From assembly GCF_022843985.1 (NCBI RefSeq), contig NZ_JALHMP010000011.1, positions 57,532-121,531 on the forward strand: DNA of 64,000 nucleotides, in the 5' to 3' direction. Positions within the stretch are counted from its first letter, which is position 1, and every line of letters starts with the position of its first letter. Below, piece by piece: positions 58,750-64,000 of the stretch. A model generated the notes under the pieces. It was not told the DNA's origin. It was given only the letters and a program-made list of their open reading frames with translations, and made no database searches. This stretch comes from Phreatobacter sp. (GTDB taxonomy: Bacteria > Pseudomonadota > Alphaproteobacteria > Rhizobiales > Phreatobacteraceae). Made by a program: the position numbers and the translations under genes.

Positions 58750-59142
58750 CTAGGCCAGCGAGACTGGCGTGGGAGTGGCAAGCCGCTGCGCGCGGCGCAC
58801 GAGCGGGACGTCGAGGGTGACAAAGCGGCGCGCCGGCGCCGCCGTCGAGAGGTGAAGGGCGTCGGCAAAATCGAGGCCGGCGCGCAGGAGGTTCAGGGCC
58901 GTGTGGATCGCCTCGGGCATCGGGGTCTCCACCTCGGGAAGGCCGAGGAAGGCGGTGAGGCTGTCGGCGACGGCCTCACGGTCGAGCCCGTAGCGGTCGC
59001 GCAGGACCCACTCGGCCTCCAGTAGCACGGTCGTCGGAACCAGGATGGGACCTGACGACAGCACCTTGGCCGCGCGCTGGTACATGGCCTCGTCGTCGCG
59101 GATGACGATGCGGACGAGGATGTTGGCGTCGATCGCGTCCAT
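58750..59142 (-). CDS. PIN-domain toxin, VapC family
   Basis: The 130-residue PIN protein has the acidic residues expected of an endoribonuclease: Asp5 (AIDANILV), a central Glu (LEAEWVLR), DFADALHL and a C-terminal TLD. It follows the AbrB-type antitoxin after 2 bp. The pair sits inside the ilvI-ilvN operon, in the same orientation. Confidence 0.85.
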   Translation of the reverse strand: MDAIDANILVRIVIRDDEAMYQRAAKVLSSGPILVPTTVLLEAEWVLRDRYGLDREAVADSLTAFLGLPEVETPMPEAIHTALNLLRAGLDFADALHLSTAAPARRFVTLDVPLVRRAQRLATPTPVSLA

Positions 59143-59144
59143 GG

Positions 59145-59426
59145 TCAGGAGCCGCTTTCGTCATATTCGCGACCCCACCGGCGGCGCTTCGCGGCATCCA
59201 CCGCCGGCTGCCACTCGCTCTCGGGGATAGCAGGGCCGGAGTACCAGCGCCGCCCCATGCCACCGACCGCCTCCAGCGACGTACGTGGGAACGGCTGCGC
59301 CGCCTCCATGACGATGCGGCGGCCTTCCATCGTCACCTTGAGCTTGGCGCCGGCCTCGATCCCGAGTTCGTCGCGGATGCTCTTGGGAATGATGACCTGC
59401 CCCTTGGTGGAAACGGTCGTGTCCAT
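59145..59426 (-). CDS. AbrB/VapB-type antitoxin
   Basis: The 93-residue protein starts MDTTVSTKGQVIIPKSIRDELG, the SpoVT/AbrB DNA-binding fold. A longer C-terminal tail would neutralise the PIN toxin. ATG 59426 follows GGAGGG; the in-frame start at 59495 is less likely. It lies 65 bp after the ilvI stop. Confidence 0.85.
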   Translation of the reverse strand: MDTTVSTKGQVIIPKSIRDELGIEAGAKLKVTMEGRRIVMEAAQPFPRTSLEAVGGMGRRWYSGPAIPESEWQPAVDAAKRRRWGREYDESGS

Positions 59427-59491
59427 GGCTCCCTCCGGCCGGGCGGTAAGACGACGGTAAGATAACATCCCGCCGCCGTCTCCGCCAGGCC

Positions 59492-61252
59492 TCACACCAG
59501 CTGCTTGCCCTTGGCGTCGATGATGTCGCCGGTCTGGCCGGCGAAATCGGCGAGGATCATCTCGTTATGCGCCTTGCCCGAGGGGATCATCGGGAAGCAG
59601 TTCTCTTCCTTGGCCACCAGGCAGTCGAAGATTACCGGTCCGGGATAGTCGAGCATCTCCTTGATGGCGTCATCGAGCTTGGCCGGATCATCGCAGCGGA
59701 TGCCCTTGGCGTGATAGGCCTCGGCGAGCTTCACGAAGTCCGGCAGCGCCGCCGAATAGCTCTCCGAATAGCGCCCGCCATGCAGCAGCTCCTGCCACTG
59801 GCGCACCATGCCCATATATTCGTTGTTGAGGATGAAGATCTTCACCGGCAGGCGATACTGCGCCGCCGTCGACATCTCCTGCATGTTCATCAGCACCGAG
59901 GCCTCGCCCGCCACGCAGATGACGAGGTCCTTGGGATGGGCGAGCTGCACGCCCACCGCCGCCGGCAGGCCATAGCCCATCGTGCCGAGGCCTCCGCTCG
60001 TCATCCAGCGGTTCGGGTCGTCGAAATGGAGATATTGCGCCGCCCACATCTGGTGCTGGCCGACCTCCGTGGTGATGAAGCGCTTGCGGTGCTTGGTCAG
60101 CGCCTCCAGCCGCTCCAGCGCATATTGCGGCTTGATGATCGTCTCGGAATTCGCATAGGCGAGCGACTTGCGCGCCCGCCAGCCCTCGATCTGCAGCCAC
60201 CAGGCCTTGATCGCCGGCTTGTCGACCTGCCCCGCCACGTCCTTCCACAGCCGCACCATGTCCTCGAGCACATGGGCGCAGTCGCCGACAATGCCGATAT
60301 CGACCTTGACGTTCTTGTTGATGGACGAGGGATCGATGTCGATATGGATCTTCTTCGACCCCGGCGAGAAGGCGTCGAGCCGCCCGGTGATGCGATCATC
60401 GAACCGCGCGCCGATATTCACCATGAGGTCGCAGCCATGCATGGCGAGATTGGCCTCGTAGGTGCCGTGCATGCCGAGCATGCCCAGCCATTGCGGGTCA
60501 TGGGCCGGATAGGCGCCAAGCCCCATCAGCGTCGAGGTCACGGGATAGCCGGTGGCGCGGACGAGCTCGCGCAGCAGCTGCGAGGCCTGCGGCCCGGCAT
60601 TGATGACGCCGCCGCCGGTGTAGAACACCGGGCGCTTGGCCTTGGCGATCATCTCCACCGCCGCCTTGATCTTGGCGAGGTCGCCCTTGATCTGGGGACG
60701 ATAGGTCTTGTGCTGGTTGTCGCGCGGCTTCTCGTATTTGCCGCTCTTGAACTGGATGTCCTTGGGGATGTCGATGACGACCGGCCCCGGACGGCCGTTC
60801 TGCGCCACATAGAAGGCCTCGTGCAGGATGCGCGGCAGGTCCTCGATGTTCTTCACCAGGTAGTTGTGCTTGGTGCAGTGGCGGGTGATGCCGACCGTAT
60901 CGGCCTCCTGGAACGCGTCCGAGCCGATCAGATGGGTCGGCACCTGGCCGGTGAAACAGACGAGCGGGATCGAATCCATCAGCGCGTCGGTGAGGCCGGT
61001 GACCGCATTGGTCGCGCCGGGGCCGGAGGTGACCAGCACCACGCCGACCTTGCCGGAGGAGCGGGCATAGCCTTCCGCCGCATGGACCGCGCCCTGTTCG
61101 TGGCGGACGAGCACATGCTTGACGCTGTCCTGCTGGAAGAGCGCGTCATAGATCGGCAGCACGGCGCCGCCGGGATAGCCGAAGATCGTGGAGACGCCCT
61201 GGTCGATCAGGGTCTGCACCACCATTTCGGCGCCGGTCATCTCGCGGGACAT
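59492..61252 (-). CDS. ilvI: Acetolactate synthase large subunit IlvI/IlvB
   Basis: The 586-residue ThDP enzyme has the catalytic Glu near RHEQGAVHAAEGYARSSGK, the PGATNAVTGLTDA segment, the FAD-binding region and the ThDP motif GEASVLMNMQEMSTA..NN. It condenses two pyruvates, or pyruvate with 2-oxobutyrate. I choose ATG 61252 (AAGGA upstream) rather than ATG 61273. An attenuator with leader peptide lies immediately upstream. Confidence 0.96.
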   Translation of the reverse strand: MSREMTGAEMVVQTLIDQGVSTIFGYPGGAVLPIYDALFQQDSVKHVLVRHEQGAVHAAEGYARSSGKVGVVLVTSGPGATNAVTGLTDALMDSIPLVCFTGQVPTHLIGSDAFQEADTVGITRHCTKHNYLVKNIEDLPRILHEAFYVAQNGRPGPVVIDIPKDIQFKSGKYEKPRDNQHKTYRPQIKGDLAKIKAAVEMIAKAKRPVFYTGGGVINAGPQASQLLRELVRATGYPVTSTLMGLGAYPAHDPQWLGMLGMHGTYEANLAMHGCDLMVNIGARFDDRITGRLDAFSPGSKKIHIDIDPSSINKNVKVDIGIVGDCAHVLEDMVRLWKDVAGQVDKPAIKAWWLQIEGWRARKSLAYANSETIIKPQYALERLEALTKHRKRFITTEVGQHQMWAAQYLHFDDPNRWMTSGGLGTMGYGLPAAVGVQLAHPKDLVICVAGEASVLMNMQEMSTAAQYRLPVKIFILNNEYMGMVRQWQELLHGGRYSESYSAALPDFVKLAEAYHAKGIRCDDPAKLDDAIKEMLDYPGPVIFDCLVAKEENCFPMIPSGKAHNEMILADFAGQTGDIIDAKGKQLV

Positions 61253-61328
61253 GGGTCGGTTTCCTTGTGGCATCGTCTTGGTCTGGTGTTGCAGCGAGGC
61301 GATAGGCGGAGAGGTCGTTCAGGGCAAC

Positions 61329-61352
61329 AAAAAAGGCCCCGTGAGGGACCTT
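61329..61352 (-). terminator. Attenuator terminator in the ilvI leader
   Basis: On the minus strand an 8-bp stem (61352-61345 with 61340-61333, one G-U) with a 4-nt loop is followed by six Ts (61334-61329). It lies about 77 nt upstream of the ilvI start and 36 nt after a short leader ORF with Ile-Leu-Ile-Val codons. The combination is characteristic of ribosome-mediated attenuation. Confidence 0.85.
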
Positions 61353-61388
61353 GTGTTGAGCGCCACCGTTCGGCCGCCGTGTGATGTC

Positions 61389-61436
61389 TCACACGTCCGT
61401 CGATGGCGCCCCGGATACAATAAGGATGAAACGCAC
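61389..61436 (-). CDS. ilvI leader peptide (15 residues, Ile-Leu-Ile-Val)
   Basis: The ORF starts at GTG 61436 with GGAG about nine bases upstream and encodes MRFILIVSGAPSTDV. It contains consecutive Ile, Leu, Ile and Val codons, the control codons expected for branched-chain attenuation. Ribosome stalling there under starvation would prevent the terminator hairpin and allow ilvI transcription. Confidence 0.8.
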   Translation of the reverse strand: MRFILIVSGAPSTDV

Positions 61437-61466
61437 GGCGTGCGGCTCCGATTGGTGAGGGTCGGG

Positions 61467-61496
61467 ACCATAGGGGAGGGGGGAGGCGGGTGTCAA
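61467..61496 (-). promoter_or_regulatory. Candidate promoter of the ilvI leader
   Basis: TTGACA (61496-61491) is a perfect -35 box. TATGGT (61472-61467) follows after 18 bp. Transcription would start around 61460, just before the leader ORF. Confidence 0.65.
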
Positions 61497-61536
61497 GCGG
61501 TTGGGGGGCGGATGCGCCAGTAGCCCGGTGCTTACC

Positions 61537-62307
61537 TCATCCTCCAGGTGCGTTCTCATGCTCAGGCGCAGATTGCATAGCCGACGGCAAAGGTGCCGCG
61601 CCTTCTAACGTTTCGCGCAACGCTTGTGCAAAACAGGTCATCATTCGAATATCAGTTTCGATCTGTTGCGGTCCGTTAGATTTTTGCGCACTCAACGCAT
61701 GTGCAATATCATTTCGTCTTTCGAAAAAATCATTGAAACTAGAGAAAAATTTCTTTCCAAGGTTAGAATTGTCATCTTCGCCGTAGAAAGAACGCATAAT
61801 CGGCTTTTCGTAGCACAAACGGCAGACATTCCCAAGGCCAGATACATTAAATAACTCATTTAATTGATCGGGACGCATATTTCTTTCGTTGTGAATAAGC
61901 TCACGATAGATGTCTTTGCTAAGGTCGCCCCTGCAAAAATCATAGACGATCGAAAAGCGGCTTTGAGCAGAGCCAAACGCGTCGCTTAAGCCATTCTCAG
62001 ATTTATCGAATTTTATGCGGCCTAGACCATCCATCGTCCGCTTCCAGGCGGTCGCGGTCATTTTCTTCGGCAAGTTATCAACCGAGGATGCACTGAGAAC
62101 TACTGCGCGTGCAAATTCGCGCGCCATCTCCCTTACAAACTCCTCGAAGGTTGCGGCTAGAAGCAAAGTAGAAGAATTTGCCGCCGCAATTCGCGCCTTG
62201 ATTGGATGACTGGACGCGCCAAATGTGCCGACCAAAGCCGCGATTGCCCCAAGATCATCGAGGAAATCGTCCGTAATTGCCTCAAAAACTGTTGTCATTG
62301 CTGTCAC
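61537..62307 (-). CDS. HEPN-domain protein, probable ribonuclease or its partner
   Basis: The 256-residue protein is mostly helical and has ERRNDIAH (Arg198...His203), the R-x4-6-H motif of HEPN ribonucleases, in its C-terminal part. It starts with GTG 62307, overlapping the stop of the DUF262 gene (GTGA). GC content is far lower than in the window overall, a sign of recent transfer. The exact HEPN subfamily (RiboL-PSP-HEPN type is likely) needs a profile search. Confidence 0.68.
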   Translation of the reverse strand: MTAMTTVFEAITDDFLDDLGAIAALVGTFGASSHPIKARIAAANSSTLLLAATFEEFVREMAREFARAVVLSASSVDNLPKKMTATAWKRTMDGLGRIKFDKSENGLSDAFGSAQSRFSIVYDFCRGDLSKDIYRELIHNERNMRPDQLNELFNVSGLGNVCRLCYEKPIMRSFYGEDDNSNLGKKFFSSFNDFFERRNDIAHALSAQKSNGPQQIETDIRMMTCFAQALRETLEGAAPLPSAMQSAPEHENAPGG

Positions 62308-63491
62308 GCGCCAGAGAGTATCGACCGTAGCAGGCTAATGCGATCCTTGACCGCCTGCGCGGTGTTGCCCTGACCAGTAAGGACGGCAAGGAGCTGCGGG
62401 TCCGATACGGATTGATGCATGCGAAGTCGAACATTCGCACTGTCAGCCAGTATCAGATCGCGTCGATCCCACAGCTGATCAATTGCTACCATGGAGGCAT
62501 CATAAATTGCCGCAGATATCCGCTCGCGCCCCTTTTCGTCAGGAGGCAGCAAGAACGGCTTTCCATCAAAGAGTCTATATAGGAAAGAAAATCTATCGAC
62601 GAATTCACTTTTGAGCGCATCTGCCTCAACATTGCTTATCTTCAGCTCCATTGCGCGATCAAGCATTGACTTCATGGAACCGCGAATGTTTAGGTCGTTC
62701 TTTAACGCAAAATATCGCAATACAAGTTGGCAATCGCCCATGCTTGAATAAAGAAGATTCTTCTGGCGCTCAGGATTCTCATAATAATCATTTGGATCCG
62801 CTTCAATATAAGGCGGTATGTCAAAAACCTCAGTAAAAAGATCATATCGAGTAAGTTCGATAATAATGCGATTGAAGGGGCCTGGGTTTAGGGCGTTTCG
62901 GATTTCTTGGGGATTCAGCTTCGTCCCACCCGTATTCAGGCGATCAAAGATAAAACGCCTGATATCAGTCATCGTGAGGCGATTCTGTGTGTTCTCGGCC
63001 TCGCTTTCCAAGAGCAAAACGATAGCGGATAGGCTCGACCTATCGAGAGCCCGCTTGATCCTGGGTGGGCAGCGCGAATAGCGAATGCCGTTCAGGGGTT
63101 TTAGGACGGTCAGCGACGAAAGAGAAAAATCGCCAGCAATAAATTCCTTGACTGCATTAAGGCGCTGCTGCCCGTCCATTACCTCGTATCTGGCGGCATC
63201 TGTTTCGTATAGAAAAACAGGGGGCACTGGTATATTAAGTAATAATGACTCAATCAGTTTAGATTTCTGAGGGGTCGACCAGCGGAGGCGGCGTTGATAC
63301 TCAGGCCGAAGGTTAAGAACCTCGCCGTTTTCAATGAGATCGCGAATCTGCGGAAGAAAGAAATTGTTCGTCTGGTAGACAATACGAAATGCGTGTTTGG
63401 CAAAAAACTCGTCCGGATCAACGGGCCGTTCTTCAGGAACGATTCCATCTGCTTCTTCCTCATAGCCGTCGATTACGACTTCTTTAATCAT
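62304..63491 (-). CDS. DUF262 (ParB-fold) protein
   Basis: The 395-residue protein has the DUF262 signature: RPEYQRRLRW (about 62-71), then YEVMDGQQRLNAVKEF with DGQQR at about 106-110, and RRFIFDRLNTGGTKL. The fold is ParB/Srx-like and occurs in GmrS/GmrD enzymes and several anti-phage systems. It is coupled to a HEPN gene by a four-base overlap. Low GC content and codon use differ from the rest of the window. Confidence 0.85.
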   Translation of the reverse strand: MIKEVVIDGYEEEADGIVPEERPVDPDEFFAKHAFRIVYQTNNFFLPQIRDLIENGEVLNLRPEYQRRLRWSTPQKSKLIESLLLNIPVPPVFLYETDAARYEVMDGQQRLNAVKEFIAGDFSLSSLTVLKPLNGIRYSRCPPRIKRALDRSSLSAIVLLLESEAENTQNRLTMTDIRRFIFDRLNTGGTKLNPQEIRNALNPGPFNRIIIELTRYDLFTEVFDIPPYIEADPNDYYENPERQKNLLYSSMGDCQLVLRYFALKNDLNIRGSMKSMLDRAMELKISNVEADALKSEFVDRFSFLYRLFDGKPFLLPPDEKGRERISAAIYDASMVAIDQLWDRRDLILADSANVRLRMHQSVSDPQLLAVLTGQGNTAQAVKDRISLLRSILSGA

Positions 63492-63579
63492 CTAGATCGG
63501 CCCTTAAACGAGAGGTTGTATGATAGCGCTATGGGTTCAATTAGTCGAGGCAAGCCGTCGTGCCTTCCACGTCGAGAAC

Positions 63580-63771
63580 TCACCGCAACCGCCCCTCCGC
63601 ATCCCACGCCACCACCCTCTGCGTCTCCCCGCCCCACTGCCACAGCACCAGATTCCGCATCCCCTCCGTCGCCCCTGTGGCAAAGCTCGGCACCACCACC
63701 CCGGCGGCCCCGGCCGCGACGAGCCGCTTCGTCAGCGTCCATGTGGGCGGTGTCCGCCCCTCGGCCCGCTC
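63580..63771 (-). pseudogene. 3' fragment of a RES-domain toxin gene
   Basis: On the minus strand the frame ending at TGA 63582-63580 encodes TPPTWTLTKRLVAAGAAGVV, followed by PSFATG and LVLWQWGGET..VVAWDAEGRL, which is the C-terminus of a RES-domain toxin. Upstream in the same frame a TGA stops it near 63772. Only about 60 residues remain, so the gene is truncated. Confidence 0.6.
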
Positions 63772-63798
63772 TCAGACCTATCGCCACCTCTCCGCGTC

Positions 63799-63883
63799 AT
63801 GCCCGCCCTTGTGGCGGGCATCCACGACTTGACCACCGCAGCTTGAAGAGAAGTCGTGGATGCCAGGGCCAAGCCCGGGCATG
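63799..63883. repeat. Rhizobiales-type intergenic palindrome
   Basis: Two imperfect inverted arms (63799-63830 and about 63851-63883) with a core of about 20 bp. The arms contain ATGCCCG and the ATCCACGACTT / AAGTCGTGGAT pair. The pattern matches a dispersed palindrome I know from Bradyrhizobium and Bosea genomes. Confidence 0.6.
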
Positions 63884-63888
63884 TCAAT

Positions 63889-63932
63889 CGGCGTCCAAAG
63901 TTGACCCCTTTTCGGCGTCCAAAGTTGACCCC
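63889..63932. mobile_element. Tandem direct repeat resembling the end of an IS21-type element
   Basis: Two identical 20-bp copies (63889-63908 and 63913-63932) lie 24 bp apart, each ending in GTTGACCCC. Terminal repeats of this kind, with GTCCAAA..TTGACCC, mark the ends of IS21-family elements in Rhizobiales. The element would extend beyond the right edge, so transposase genes are not visible. From 63933 to the end I see nothing further. Confidence 0.45.
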
Positions 63933-64000
63933 CTTGCAGTCCGGCAGCGGACGCCCCGACGCAGCTGGTCGGGATTGCGCAGTCGGGGCGACCGCGGTTT

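Noticed and set aside
57148..59025. Very long plus-strand frame across pdxJ, ilvN and vapC
   Set aside because: Antisense to three well-recognised genes and without any family features.
59567..61384. Long plus-strand frame opposite ilvI
   Set aside because: Shadow of the acetolactate synthase gene, rich in Arg/His.

Overview
The window is a GC-rich chromosomal segment of an alphaproteobacterium, most likely of the Hyphomicrobiales (Bosea/Phreatobacter grade). This placement rests on GC-rich codon use, the gene families present and a Rhizobiales-type intergenic palindrome near the right end. I could not run a database search. No rRNA, tRNA or CRISPR array was recognised.

Left part (1-17.5 kb): the tail of an unidentified gene; a DEAD-box RNA helicase with a YaiI-family gene; msrQ and msrB; a carbohydrate-type ABC importer (9.2-4.7 kb, minus strand); a DUF2938 membrane protein; and a LysR regulator divergent from an oxidoreductase / TRAP transporter / SDR operon that probably takes up and oxidises an organic acid.

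Central part (17.7-35.8 kb): twenty genes on both strands that read as one lipid locus. A serine palmitoyltransferase, a private ACP, a ketoacyl synthase, two hotdog dehydratases, a CerR-like reductase and a GNAT-like acyltransferase could build ceramide. An inositol-3-phosphate synthase, a CDP-alcohol phosphatidyltransferase, a PgpA-like phosphatase and a PAP2/Aur1-like enzyme could make phosphatidylinositol and transfer phosphoinositol to ceramide. A GT32 enzyme (the family of yeast MIPC synthase), a GT4 and a GT-A glycosyltransferase, a NodB-type deacetylase and a UPF0104 membrane protein could elaborate the head group. A second LptF/LptG/LptB-like set could export the product. I infer a pathway for glycosylated inositol phosphorylceramide with a dedicated exporter. 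This is the main discovery candidate.

Right part (35.8-64 kb): a secreted protease with five tandem repeats; a beta-lactamase-fold hydrolase; two amidohydrolases around a peptide-type ABC transporter that lacks ATPase genes; a MetE-like protein; a VOC dioxygenase; a nudix protein; pdxY and pdxJ; two SnoaL-like proteins; and a branched-chain amino acid block (ilvC with a TetR gene, ilvN, ilvI). The ilvI leader carries a clear attenuator with an Ile-Leu-Ile-Val leader peptide. A VapBC-type module sits between ilvI and ilvN, and a mazEF pair with a frameshifted toxin lies nearby. The right end is a low-GC island with a DUF262 + HEPN pair, followed by a RES-toxin fragment, an intergenic palindrome and direct repeats resembling the end of an IS21-type element.
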